DNA of 64,000 nucleotides from Tribonema minus (lineage: Eukaryota > Sar > Xanthophyceae > Tribonematales > Tribonemataceae), in the NCBI GenBank assembly GCA_017506865.1, contig JAFCMP010000009.1:434001-498000 (forward strand), read 5' to 3'. The position numbers and the translations under genes are program-made. A model generated the notes under the pieces. The model was not told where the DNA came from, did not search any database, and saw nothing but the letters and a program-made list of their open reading frames with translations. This document shows positions 38,596 to 51,400 of this stretch, piece by piece. Each line of letters starts with the position of its first letter. The stretch's first letter is position 1.

Positions 38596-39093
38596 ACAGG
38601 CTTCTAGTTCAGAAGTTATTGCGATTTTGGGTCTTTTGCACGATGTGCAAACAAACGGAGACCTAGTGACTTCGTCCCTAGGAATGCAAGTGCTGGCGGG
38701 CCATGCTGCCATTCACGTGCTGACTCAATTTGCTCAGTCTATCAACCTCGCGCAAAGTGCACATGCATGTGTACGGCCTTCAAAACAATGCACATTGCTC
38801 AGCGAAATGCAGTGCGCTCTGCTCAGCAGCGGGTTGCACCTCATCACACGCATGTCATGGTACATAAGATGGCGACAAGAGCAGCGATGATGCTCATCGC
38901 TTCATGCTCTCTGCACTCGTCTGTGTCATGATGTGTATTGACGCACTCAGATCAGCAGATCAACGTGCATCGGTGTCAGAATCAAGTGCTGCATTATCAC
39001 CTCCCTGGGGGGGGGGGGGGGGGGTCTGCTTTTTTTGGGGGTCGCACTTCAACTGGCGACTTTGACGAAGCTGCGGTGCACACACACAGGATC

Positions 39094-42000
39094 ATGGCGA
39101 GGCGCTTTACTTCTCTGCTGGTGGCTGGCGCGCTGGCAAGCGCAGGCGCTTTTTCTCTGGTCAGCAACCGCAGCTCTTTCGTCCTGCGGCAACCTGTTTG
39201 CTCTCGCACAGCAGGATGCGCTTCACGAACAGTGCCCACAGCTAGCCTAAATGTCGGCCAACATAAGGTGGCGAGGGGGGAGAGGACGCAGTTGGACGCA
39301 GCAACAGGCTTCACATTCCCATCACTGGACTCCCTGCTTGGCACGTGAGTGTTGCTGAGGAGTTGCGACAACATGATCCGACTGCAGAGTGTCCAGGCTG
39401 TGGAACAAATTTGACACCCTTTTGTCGCTAGCGAGCACCAAGGCATTTGTGTCGCTGGGTATATTATGAAATGACGCTCCAACCCCGGGGTTGCTCGCTG
39501 GTCGCCGTCCTAAGTGTGTGTCAGCATCTTTCAGTGCAGAACAGTGTCGGCCGCAGCTGCAGCATTCATACAAATCATTGGCCGCTCTTCCTGACTGACG
39601 TGCAATCAAACGTTTGTCCTGAACCTGCCTATGGTCCTCCTCGAGAAGGCCAAAGAAGATGGCCACCAAGAAGCTGTGCGTTGTGACGGGCGCGTCATCG
39701 GGATTGGGCAAGGCCACCGTCAAGGCGCTGGCGGACAACGTGAGTCAACATTGAGTGCCTCGTCGCCTGCGATGATCTCAGATGTGCCTCTGTTGCACCG
39801 CAGATGGAGGTCCACCATCGTAACATCAAAATTTGTTGCGGCTGCCATGGAGGCACAATTGAGTATTGACACAGCAGAGCCATTGCAGGCGCCCTAACTG
39901 ATCGTTAGTGGAGATTTGCTGCGGCACGCTGTGCACTCAGGTACCAGTACACCAGTTGTTGAAAATTCAGGCTGCTGCGCGCATCTCATGCACCGTGGTT
40001 GAACACCTCACAACACTGCAGAGTTGTAAGAAATTTGTTCAAACATGAGGAACCAACTTTTGGGTCCTAGGTAGATGTGTGGTGTGATGCAAACGCAAAG
40101 TTGCCACTGCTACTGCAACTATAGCAACAGCATGAAGCTGCGCGATTACAAGTGCTTGTGCATTCAGGACGAGGGAAATTCTACTTGCAGCGAGCAGAGC
40201 ACTCAGATGACGTCAACATGAAGATTCTGTGCAGAATCGCCAACATTCAGACAGCCATCACCAATGCGAGCATGTTGGAAAATTCTGTCTGTTTGTGGCT
40301 GAATCTGTTGGGGGTCGTGTTTGCATTTGCCGCTGTGGCTGAATCCGTTGGGCGTTGTCTGTGCATTTGCCGCTGCAGGATGACTACTTTGTGGTGTGCG
40401 CGGTGAGGGACCCGGAGAAAATGAAGCGGGTGGCAGAGTGAGTTGAACACGCAAATACCCATGGTACCAGTTTTAGCTGTGGTCAGGCGCACAGGCGCCC
40501 TATTGCGGTACTATTCAATTTGACAGCTGCGCGCAATGCACGGCAGGCTCAAACAGCGCACGCCTTGTTGTCACACTCTTGTAAGGTCGATCCTGCAATA
40601 ACTTTAGTTTTATAAATTGTGAATTATATTGATTACTGACAGTAGCTTACAATTGGCGGCTTACACCGTGGACATCGTCCTGAGTATGATGACTGCAGAT
40701 GTCGCAGTTACCAATCGGCGCCATCCTGCTCTTGTAGTGCTGCAGTCGCCGAATGTTACACCACATTTGGTACGGAGCATAGCTTTCCCTTCTTCAAACT
40801 GCAATTCAGCGCAGCGCTGCATCTGCACCTGTAAGCACAGTCACAAATGCAGGCGTTCACCTACTGCATGCCTCAGCAGCGCTACAGACAGACAAATGCA
40901 GGCGCTGAGGCATCACTTCACATGCAGCCGGTGACTTCAAGTATGCAAGTACCACTGCATCTGCTACGCTCACATGATCACACGCACTTCCCTCCACTGC
41001 CGTTCATGGTGCACCTGCCACACCAGGGAGCTGGAGCTGAGGCCGACCTCTTACAAAATCATGGAGCTGGATCTGGCGAACCTGCAGTCTGTGCGGAGCT
41101 TTGCCAAGGCGCTCAAGGCGTTTGCCTCCAACCGCTCCATTGACTCGCTGGTACGTACCCGGGGGGCACTGCACTAGGGGGAGGGGGGGGGGGTTGAGCA
41201 ATGCAACTTTTTTAGTGCGTCTGATACATCAGTGATCATCTTTTTTGGGCATTGGGGGCGCGCGCAAGCGGGGTGGTAGGGGGCAGGACGTGTGTGAGTG
41301 AGTGGGTACGCATGTATCAGTAGCATTGTGTATGCCAAGGCGATGTCAAATGGCAGTCAGTGAGGGAAACTGTCTGCGATGTAGCATGGGCTATGATATA
41401 TGCAGCACTGCTGATGCCAGACCCACTGCAAGGGCCATCATGCGAGCAAACGTCAATCGTATCCCTCATTTGCTGTGGGTGTGCTGACAACATCTTGTTG
41501 TGTCAAGTGATTGTGAGTTCTGATGTACGCCCAGTAGCACCTTTACTCGGACGTGCACTTGGCATGAGTAAGTTCAGCTGGACAACAGGTTGTTCCTGCT
41601 TCAATGTACCTTTACTTTCCAGTATACTGCTTTGAAGTGATGATGGGGCCTCCCACCCAATTTAGCGCGCAATCGTGTCTTGTAGCACAGCAGCTGTCTG
41701 GTTATCTGTGCTGCTACTGACGCAAGCACCTCAACAGCAGTCGTGTAGCTCATCGTTTTTTGCCTGACCAGCCTGGCAGTCGCGCATCTTTAAGCAGGGC
41801 GGATGGCCAAGTTCACGGCACTGGATAGTTTGACGCATGAGCTTGTAGGCACCCACGATGGCTCATTTCATTGACGCACTGCTAAGCAACAACCGCGCAG
41901 AGCAACCTCAGGCCGTGTTGTGTGGATTCATCTTCATGATTTCGAATCATTGATTCGTCGTCAGGATTCATCTTGTGTCTACTTGAACATGGTGCTCACT

Positions 42001-45000
42001 TTTTGTTGTGCAGCACAGCATGCATCAGCCCCGGCAGGCCAGCAGCAGACAGGACGACGAGTGAGTTTGACGAATAGCTGCAACGTCACCAGTGGCAGAA
42101 GTAGAGAGCTGACAACATCATCACTTCACACTTCAACTTCCACGCGCGCGCCGCCTGCTGCCTGCTGCCGCAGATCTGCAACGCGGCAGTGTACCAGCCC
42201 GCCAAGGACGTGCCCAACTGGACGGACGACGGCTTTGAGATGCAGCTGGGCGTGAACCACCTGGGCCACTTCCTGCTCGTGAGCCTGCTCATGGACACCA
42301 TCAAGAAGGCCAAGGACCCGCGCGTCGTCATTGTGGGCTCCATCACCGGCAACAGGTGCGTGCGTACGCAGCAATTGTTGAAGTTTTTGGCAGTTGGAGT
42401 TGACAAAATTGTGGATTGGTTATATGGTGCTTGGACACATTTCAGAAGGCCAAGGACCCGCGCGTCGTCATTGTGGGCTTTATCACCGGCAACAGGTGCG
42501 TGCGCACAGCGCAGATGTTGAAGTTTATGGCAATTGAAGTTGACGCAGAGTGTCAGTCGTTTTGGCTCGGTTACGTGGTGATGGGTGGTGTTCACCAATG
42601 CTGGTGGCGGCTGTTGGCGGGAGTCACAATGCGCACGCCAAAGCGCACAATACATGTGCCTGTTCCGGAATACGGGCGATGACAGCCTGAGGACCATGAC
42701 ACAATCAATGGGCAGCCACTGTTCGAACCCTGAATGGTACAAGTGCAGTTCTGCTCAACATCGCACTCAGCACATACTGCGTGCAGCAGCGCTTGGCTTC
42801 ATCCTGCCAAGTCGCTGAGCACCGGTGCAGTCATAACAACTTTCAGAGGTGCCTGAGGAACAAAAAAACACAATGATTGCTTTGAGCGGCCAGATGCACA
42901 TGAAGTTTGGGTTGAATTTGCAGCACAAAACTGTTGCAACTGTGTGATGAGCAAAAAATAACAGTGATCTATCTATCTGCATGAGCTCATATCTGTCATC
43001 GTGGGCAAAGACCACCAGTGATCTATCCGCATGAGCTCATCTTTGTTCATCAAATGCAGTTCTGTGTGAATGGCGCCCGCAGCAACTCTATCGGCGTTGG
43101 GCTGGTGCTCATTCAACAGTATGATGGCGCAAAACACCAGCAGTGATCCAACTGATCAAATGCGATTCTGTGCAAATGGCGCCTGCAGCAACTCCATCGG
43201 CGGTGGGCTGGTGCTGCCCCGGGCTGACCTGGGCCAGCTGCAGGGCCTGGAGAAGGGGGGCGTGAAGCCTGTGTCCATGGTGGACGGCAAGCCGTTCAAC
43301 GGAGCCAAGGCGTACAAGGACTCCAAGGTGACTGACTGTCTGCGTGCAGAGGGTAATCACCATGACAGCACCTTGTCATAACCCTAACCCTAAGGGGTGT
43401 GTGAAGCCTGTGTCCATGGTGGATGGCAAGCCGTTCAATGGAGCCAAGGCGTACAAGGACTCCAAGGTGACTGACTGCCAGTGTGCAGAGAGCATCCAGC
43501 ACGACAGCACTGTGTCGTACTTGGAATGTCAAAGGGCATATGCATACTCTGAAGTAGATGTCAATAGAGGCATCTAACTTATGATCTAAGTGACGCTGAA
43601 GCTGTCATCGAGGTCTATTTTGGGGGCAGTGAAGGGCAGACAGATTTGCTCTGCAGCAAACTTGTGGTGTGTGAGCTGTGCTCAACTGCTCCTCGTCATC
43701 TGCCAATGCGCTACAGTATCAAATTCAAATGAGATTGGTGTCCTGCGTCGCAGTGATTCATGTGGAGGCGGAGGCAGAGTTCTTTGGACGCTCACTCACC
43801 GTGCGCAATAGAATGTGTTGTCAGTGCTGAGCGATGTTGCCTGAACTGATTAGCGCTGAGCTCGTAGCGCTGCTGTATCATGCAAGCAGTGCTTCTCGTG
43901 TTTGCTGCTGAGCAATGCTGGACAGTTGAGCGGTGCTGCATCATTGCTGTAGCACTGAGCGATGCTGTGCCCTTGATGATCGCAGGTGCTCAACATGAGG
44001 ATGAACAACCTGAGCAATGCCGAAAGGTTGAGCTGTGCCACAAAATTGCCGTTGCACTGAGCGAACACATGAGGATAACCTGGAATGAGCTGAGCACTGC
44101 GGTAGAGTTGAACGCTGCTGCACAATCACCAAAGCGCTGAGCGCGATGTTGTGCTCTTGATGGTCGCTGGTGCTTAACATACTGACCATGAACGAGCTGA
44201 GCAATGCTGAAGAAATGAGCGCTGCTGTAAATTGCCTTAGCACTGAGCGATGCTGTGCTCTTGATGGTCGCAGGTGCTCAACATGATGACCGTGAATGAG
44301 CTGCACAAGCGCTACCACGAGTCCACCGGCATCACCTTCTCCTCCATGTACCCTGGCTGCATCGCTGAGGTACGTATAGATAATAATCTGCGCTCTTTGA
44401 TTCATGTTCATAAGATGTACTGCGATGCTGTGCACATGGCGCTCTGCACAAGATGCTGTGCCGTTCATGACGATCGCGATACTTTCTCTGCTGCCATGTG
44501 TTGTGGAGTTGAACGCCTTCACCACTTCAAGTTGCTATGTTCAAGTGCTGCCGCAGCGTGCTGCCATTCACATGCTGATGCAGTGTACAAAGGCCATCAT
44601 CATTATGTCTCCGAGTGCGCACACATGTATGCGGGCCTCCTAAAAAAACACACGCTGCTCAGCGGCAGGTTGCACCTTGTTAAAATGTCATACATACTGT
44701 ATGATGTGAAGAGACCGGCCGGCTTATTCTGATAATGCTCATCACTACATGCGTGCTCTCTGCGCATGTCTGTATTTTCACGCACTCAGACCGCCCTGTT
44801 CCGTGAGAAGAGGCAGTGGTTCCGCACCATCTTCCCCCTGTTCATGAAGTACGTCACGGGCGGCTACGTGGGCGAGAAGGAAGCAGGTGTGTATGGTCGC
44901 TCGTTGAGCACTGTCATCATGCTAGGTGCCTCGAACCACGCGCAGACGGTGTGTGAAACAAGTTCTTCATGGGCAAGAAGGAAGCTGGTATATATGTATG

Positions 45001-46574
45001 CTTGTTCGTTTGAGCAACGTCACCATCCTGTGAGCCTGATTTTGTGTGCATGCCGTGCTTGAATCATGCATGGTAGCTGAATGCCTATCATGTTGCTGTG
45101 AGACCAGTGCTTGTGCCATGCTGATTCAATACTATGCAGCAGTAGCAGTGGCGGCATGTTCTGCAGGAGCTCAAGTTGAAGTTGAAATCAGTGCGTTGTA
45201 AAATCGACTATAGGCTGTTGTTTCATGCTGCCACTGATGTGTGCTCATCAGAGCTCGATAGTATTATACACACTTCAAGTACCCCATGGTGTTTGCATGG
45301 TGTTTTCGTGCCACCTACCTTGCGCTCACTGATGGCGTTGCATGCTTGCCACTCTGCACACCATGTGTACAGGTGAGCGCCTGGCCGTCGTTTTTACAAA
45401 ACTGCCACCTCTGTGTGTGTACTCGCTTAAGTCGAAGTTATCATTAGAGTTCAATACATACGTGAAGTTTCAAATGGGGATTGATTGCGTGCCGCCCACT
45501 TACTGTGTGCTCGCTGATGACGTCGTATGCTTGCCACTTTGCACACGACAGGCGAGCGCCTGGCCATGTGCGTGACGGAGGACCGCACCAGGAAGAGCGG
45601 CGTGTACTGGAGCTGGAACGGAGATGCCAAGCAGGTGCGGCCGCAGTCTTGTTTATAGAGTACTATTGTTGTTGTGACATGTGTACAAGCCAATGCATTT
45701 TCTGCGTTACTTTTCATCTATTCTCGCTTAGGATGCAAAAAGCCCAGATATGCATGTCGAGCGTGTCCTTGTGGACTTGTGTGTAGAGGCCCCAAGGGAG
45801 GCCGCGTGTCTTGTGGTGCATTCCTAGGGTTTACTGCAGTGCAGCAATCTACTGTTCTGCACTGCGCCCCATGCACTCATTTAGTTTACGCTTTGAAGTT
45901 GAGGTTCTCATACAATTCTTCAGGAGGAAGGGCGTGCCTGCTCAGTTAGTGGACTACAGGTGCACTTCCTTGCACACCTTCTGCACTTGAAGTTGGCAAC
46001 GACGCTCCTTTGCACTGCTTGACAAGCAGCAGTGTCACAGGTGTCAATTGACCTTCCTCCGAAGCTGCACTTCTTTGCACCCACCTGTGCATATGAGATC
46101 GGCCCACAACACTTCTTGCATTGCGTGACAACCGACAGCGCCACATATATTAACCGACTTTGCTTACTAAAATGAAAACCGTGCGCACTGCATGCCGGTG
46201 CCATCCCCACTGCTGCTCTAGCTTTTGCCATCACAGGATTTATCCCCCACCCCAATATCAGCGATCTCTGAGCTTGATTGCCCAGATATACCGACACGTC
46301 AACATAGAGGCTACTGGCTGCGTGATGCACCTCATTACGCCATTGTCATCACTGCGGCCATTGTCATCACTGTGGAGGCATATATTTGCGAGGTACGATA
46401 CACATGTCAATGAAGGGGGCTGCTGACCCCCTTACTCTCAATGCTTGAGCAGGTGGGCGTGCTGAAGGATGGCATTGTGGTGGGCGCGGGGGGGTCCGGC
46501 GGGGACATCTTTGAGAATGAGCAGAGCGAGATGGTCAAGGACGCCAAGCGGGCGGAGAAGATGTTTGAGCTCAG
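39094..46574 (+). CDS. POR: Light-dependent protochlorophyllide oxidoreductase precursor (last exon not found)
   Basis: It reduces protochlorophyllide to chlorophyllide with NADPH and light, in the plastid. Exons: 39094-39344, 39646-39739 (or from 39649), 40379-40437, 41027-41150, 42174-42355, 43189-43327, 44274-44369, 44790-44886, 45552-45634, 46453-46574; all phases agree (about 415 codons). The presequence [20 protein letters not shown] is a signal peptide with Phe after the cleavage site, followed by a Ser/Arg-rich transit peptide, as in secondary red plastids. Family motifs: [19 protein letters not shown] (NADPH fold), NHLGHF, catalytic Y-x3-K in [34 protein letters not shown]. The last exon found ends MFELS-like in phase 2; a few C-terminal residues must lie downstream of 46574. 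Introns 5 to 9 carry tandem copies of their own splice junctions. Confidence 0.95.
42446..42495 (+). pseudogene. Duplicate of the end of POR exon 5
   Basis: A 50-base copy ([16 protein letters not shown]) has an AG before it (TTTCAG) and the same GTGCGT donor. Including it would shift the frame by 50 bases, so it is probably a silent copy or a cryptic exon. Confidence 0.75.
43071..43480 (+). repeat. Copies of both junctions of POR exon 6
   Basis: The acceptor with the first exon bases is copied at 43071-43113 (true: 43181-43222). The last ~75 exon bases and the donor are copied at about 43397-43480 ([19 protein letters not shown] intact). A two-unit CCCTAA array lies at the seam (43379-43394). 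Confidence 0.85.
43975..44273 (+). repeat. Three-fold repeat of the POR exon 7 acceptor
   Basis: GATGNTCGCAGGTGCTCAAC-like sequence occurs at about 43978, 44163 (acceptor mutated to GCTGG) and 44258 (functional). Each copy is preceded by GAGCGATGCTGTGCTCTTG-like sequence. Confidence 0.8.
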
Positions 46575-48454
46575 GTGTGTGGTCTTGAACTTGCACTTGA
46601 GGTGTATGTGCCTCTGTATATGTGGTGTTGCGCCATGTTTGAGCCAGGTCAGCTGCGGCGCGTGCCTCAATGTTTTGTTTGTCGCTCTGTTGCAGCAGTG
46701 AATGCTGTCGCCCGAAAGCAGTGCACCGATGTTCTCCCGGCCGACAACTGCCATGTTTAAGAGTTGTTGCAAATGGAAGTAAGTATATGAAGATGCAGGA
46801 GCACCAACTGTTCCAGGTACCCGTGCCAAATACAGCAGCTGCTCATGACAGGCATTGATGGTCGATGCAAAAGCAAGGATCATACGTTATCGTGGCGCAA
46901 GCTGGTGACACATGTTTACCTTTGTGGTACTCAAAGGCAAAGCAGGAGGTTTAATGTGTGATGTCATGGACATTGACAAAGAACTTTACTACGATGACAT
47001 GACAACACGGGTTCCAAGCATGCGAGACGAGCAGAAGCGTCTTTGAAGCTCAAGTGCAATTTCAGTGAACTTGAAAAACTGTTGGGACATCGGCCGCCTG
47101 TCATCATGAGCACTGCCAGATCCTGGTGGACTAGGTTGAATGCAGGCAGCAGAAGCATACTTCGAAGTATGCAAAAACAGATTTCAGTGGCGCATCGTGG
47201 CACTTTGAGATCACATCACTCATCATGAACAGCTGGTACTCCAATAGGCACATGTTCAGCGTGCATACTCACGGCCAAAGGCGTAATCGAACTTCGCACA
47301 ACATGGGACACAGAGACTTGCTTAATTGCGCTTTGTTGTGGGTGTCAACCACACTTGGAGTCTGAAGCATCTTGCCCTGTAGCCAACGAGTTTGACGCTT
47401 CTCGCCCTGTGCTTTTTGTACGTCTGACCGCTCCTGCCACAGCTCCCAGGTGACAGGCGCTGTGTGGCCCAAGGCTTAGAGCAGTTGCGACACTTTTCAA
47501 TCACATTCAAGAGCAGGCAGCAGCAGTGAGCCAGTGTGTGCAAGGCATGCCAGCACACGCACAACATCGCTGCATCGACTGCGAAGCATGAAAGACAGGG
47601 GGGTTGTGGGGGGTTTGTGAAAGGGGCACCGCTGAGCAGCTGCAACCCCCTGAAGCCCCTTGCCCCCCGGGGGGGGGCAAGCGAAGTTGATTACTGTTCG
47701 TGCAAGCCAATGATGTAACTGGTTCCAGCAAAGGCTTGTCGCCTTCGTGCGCGCGCACACGCATTTTGTGTGTGTGCGTGTCGTATCCTGCTTCTGCTAC
47801 TTCTGCAGCCATACTTACTTAGGTCATACACTACAATCACAACGGTCAGGGCATGAGTCTTCAAGCTTTGGCGGTGTTCTCTTGCACTTCACTGTTGCGC
47901 TTTGCGCCCTGTTGTCTCATCATGTTGAATATGGTCACCCATAGCGAGATATGCATATGCAAGCGAAGTGCCTAAGCCGCCATTGACAGCGTCTTCTTGC
48001 CTCTGCCTAGTAAAAAGTTGGGGCCTGTTTTATGATGCCAGCGTTCACAATTCGCTTTCTATGAGGCGCTGGCAGCGGTTGCTGCATCGTCAAGGGTTGG
48101 TTCTGAGGCCGTGATTTGTTAGGGAATCTCACAATTTTCAAGGATCCTTCATGCTGGCAGAACTGCGTTGCTGAGCCAAAGAGGCCAAGCCTCATGACCC
48201 TGGCTCTGCCAAAGCCACTTCTAAAGAAGCCAAATCTGACACTCTAAGTATCGAGAGGTCTTGTGAAGTCGCCAGTTAGAGTCACGTGACCAGCGGAGTT
48301 TGAACTTGCTCTAAATTGAATTTTTTTTTTGTTGAGAGCGAGTGCAAGCAGCGAGTGTACGAGAGAGCGAGCATGGCCATAGGCCAACTCAAAAATTTTC
48401 ATGTAAGGCACACTCGATAAACTTGACGACACTACGGAAGCCCGCACACGCGCC
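46575..48454. other. Intergenic: POR 3' end and promoter side of the LOTUS-ATPase gene
   Basis: It should contain the missing last POR exon and 3' UTR. No reading frame with family features is seen. A G-run at about 47667-47676 and a GT-rich stretch near 47765 are low complexity. Confidence 0.4.
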
Positions 48455-51400
48455 ATGCCGACGCTGCAGCAATTCCAAATACAGCTGGTGAGGGTAGTGG
48501 AAGCGGCAGGCCGGGATGGCGTCCTGTTGCCTCAAGTAACGCAAGTGGTTGTGGTAGACGGCTACCCTCTCAACAAGCAACAATACAATTTCTTTGGCTA
48601 CGCAAAGCTGAGAGGGTTCATCGATGATGTCCCTGAGCTCATGCTGTGGCCGAATGCCGCGGACCCTTCGCACGTTGTCATGAGGGGCGCAAGGAGGCCG
48701 GTGCAGGCGAAAAAACAGCCCCCGCCAGTGAACGCATTCAAGGAGCATTCCGTTGCCTCGCCACCTCTGCAGCTGACATGGCTGCGCCAGCCTGCTGCGC
48801 CTGCCACGGCGGACCACTTCCCTTCGCTGCCGACACACAATGCCCATGCCGACGCACTGCAAGGCGACGACCAGGACAACAACACCCGCACCACGCTGTC
48901 AGCAGCGGTGATCGACTTCTCATCTGTGCGAACGCCAGCGCCATCGCTCTTCCAGGTCAAAGGCATGCTGCGTAGCCCCCCAATGACTGGCGCCGTCATC
49001 GGCAACAATCAGCCCACAGCAGCGCAGTGGGGCCTGCTTGGCGTTCTAGACGGTGCGAAGGCTGGCACCTGGGCCGCGGAGCGCGTGTTCATGAACACCG
49101 CTGACCCTTTTTGTTCGGTGATTGTGGGATCGCCGGTGAGCGCCTCGCGACAACTGCTGCCGTCCAGTGCTGGCTTTTGCTTTCTATAAGGACTTTCAGC
49201 AGTGTGTAAGGGGACGTCAATGATATTGAAGTGCTCCCCAGTGTAGCGCACAGTTAACATGTGCTGAATTGTCGTATCACAGGCTCTGCACGCAGTAGAC
49301 GACACATTGCGTAGCATCATGGTACATCAGGCGGAGCTTCAAACATGAGGTGGAGCTTCAATGTGCCTGATCACTGATTGCGTCCTGATCCGCTTGCTTG
49401 CTTGCTTGCCGCTTGGACAGAATTCGGGCAAGAGCCACACCGTCGCCACCATTGCCGAGAACTGCCTGATCCAGTGCAACGGCGTGGCTCACACAGGCGG
49501 AATGAAAACAGCGACGCTGGTGCTGCACTACGATGAGGACCCGCACAGCGAGTGCGAACTGCTGTCACTGCTACGTCAGCGGCCGCAGGCAGCATCGCGG
49601 GACCATGCACCGCACGCCGCAAACAGTCATGGGTATGTAGGCGGCGCCGCCGACAGCGATGGCATTGGCGACACTTCGAGTGACGCTGCAGCTGAGGGCA
49701 GCAGCGGCAGCAGCGGCAGCGGATACGCGGCGCCGCCGCCGCCGCTGGGCCTCGCAGACGCCATTGTGCTGGTGTCGCCGACGGCCTACCTGCAGCGCCG
49801 CGCGCACTACGCGCAGCGCGGCCGCGTGCGCGTGCGCCCGCTGCTGCTGGACTGGAGCGCGCTCGCTCCGCGGCACGTGCTGGCGCTTCTCAACGGCGGC
49901 AGCAGCGCTCAGCTAGAGGCGCCGCACGCCGCCGCGGTGCTCGCGCTGCTGCGCGGGAGCGCGCGCGGGGGGGGGGCGGGGGGGGGGGGCGGGGTCTGCC
50001 GCCCTTCGAGGAGTTTCTGCAGGACTGCCTGAGGGTGGAGCTGGGGCTGTTTGAGGTGCAGAGGGGGGGGTTGCAGCAGCGGCTCGGGCTGTTGGAGACG
50101 TTCGTGGGGGGGTCGCGGAGCAACAGGGAGCTCAGGAAGCTGGCACCGATGGATCTGAGCCTGGATGCGCTCTTCCAGGTGTGTGGATAGGCTAGGGTTG
50201 TTGGTGGAAGGCATTCAGTTTGACGGCTAACCATGCCTTGTCAGCTGAAGCTCTGCGATCTCTTGGTTCATTTCCACGTAGGTAAATGGGCTAGGGTTTG
50301 AGGCGTGAGCTACTTCAAGTACGTGTTGAAGAAGGGGCTGCAATGGGTCATCAGCTGGCGTGCTGCAGGTCACAGGCAGTCATAGCAAGCCCGCAGCTTA
50401 AGTAACGGGTAGTCTTGATTGGAGAACAATCATCTCTGGTATTGGAGAATAAGTATTTTTGGTTTCTGTGCAATGGTCGCTGATCACTGCGTCGTGAGTC
50501 GCATGGAGTGCGATCACATGCATGTCACCATGCCACAAATGGGTCATGGTCACTTATGTGGGCCCTGTCTCCACACTTCGCGTCAGTCCACATCAAGGAA
50601 GATGAAAACAGTTCACCTGATGCAGTGTCATGCGTGCTGGGCTGGCATCGGCAGCTGCGCGTGGCCCTAATCGTAACCCTAACCCTAGCCCTGACCCAGT
50701 TGATCATCAACATAGAAGTACTACACTACAATTTGTGACTAAGTGAGCCCTTCCTGTACCTGCTGCAAATGCGCGTATCTGCCCTTGGGCGTGTGACGGC
50801 CACACAGCCACTTGCGCTTTCTCGTGCTGCGCTGCTCCGGACGGCTGTGCATGCGGTCACCAACCCTTACCCTAACCCTGGCCGTAATTCCCATACAAAC
50901 AGTTTAAACATCATTGACGGAGCAGCAACAAAAGCACTGTGAAACAAGTTTACGCTGCAAGTGCAGCATGGAGCCGCAGTCCTTCACTGTCTGTGCGTTT
51001 CAAATGATATGGCTTGCTACAAAACGCCCAATCTGACTGCTGATTGCAATCACCGCCTGTGCTTCCAACGCCCCCAGGAAAGTCAACTGGTCATCTGTGA
51101 CCTGACGGACCCGTTGCTGAGCCCTGATGACGCCAACTGCATATTTGAGGTGAGTGTGCACCGCTGATGTGCGGCATACGGTATGTTTGACTGATGGTGC
51201 CCTTACAAGCGGGCAGCGCAGCACTTGCAATGGTTGTAGTTCGCTATCATGCTGCTGGCTGATATGAGTTAGGGTAGGGTCGGGGTTAGGGTTATGAAGA
51301 ACATGCAGTCAGGCCGCATCTGTACATCACAATTGCTGCTCGTGCGTTGCCAGGAAGGTGATGGTGACAACCGCAGAGTACATTCACAGACTCTACATAA

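Larger units (their letters stand above)
36268..38686. other. About 2.4-kb insertion in the POR pseudogene intron
   Basis: The sequence interrupts the POR intron homology cleanly on both sides. Near its ends are TCCTAGGGACG (36296-36306) and the inverse CGTCCCTAGGA (38673-38683), which could be short terminal repeats, but no target duplication was found. It contains the 180-bp tandem repeats and the AT-rich palindromes, and no convincing transposase frame. Confidence 0.45.
35745..38950 (+). pseudogene. Decayed copy of POR exon 7 and intron 7, split by two insertions
   Basis: Bases 35745-35990 match 43850-44370 of the POR gene, including an exon copy at about 35873-35975 ([15 protein letters not shown]). 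The splice acceptor is lost (a small deletion removes TCGCAGG) and the exon end is disrupted (GTACCCCAGGTGG). The match to intron 7 continues at 36153-36270 and again at about 38688-38950, stopping at the acceptor that precedes POR exon 8. A truncated retrotransposon lies between the first two parts, and about 2.4 kb of other sequence between the last two. The fragment ends about 145 bases before the start codon of the intact POR gene. Confidence 0.8.

Noticed and set aside
36296..38683. DNA transposon with TCCTAGGGACG terminal repeats
   Set aside because: The repeats are short and partly self-complementary. They do not coincide with the homology breakpoints, and no target duplication or transposase is seen.
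42720..42740. tRNA B-box-like GTTCGAACC
   Set aside because: No matching A box or cloverleaf can be drawn around it.
45921..45945. Small POR exon after TTCTTCAG
   Set aside because: No GT donor follows in phase, and exon 9 joins exon 10 (46453) directly in phase.
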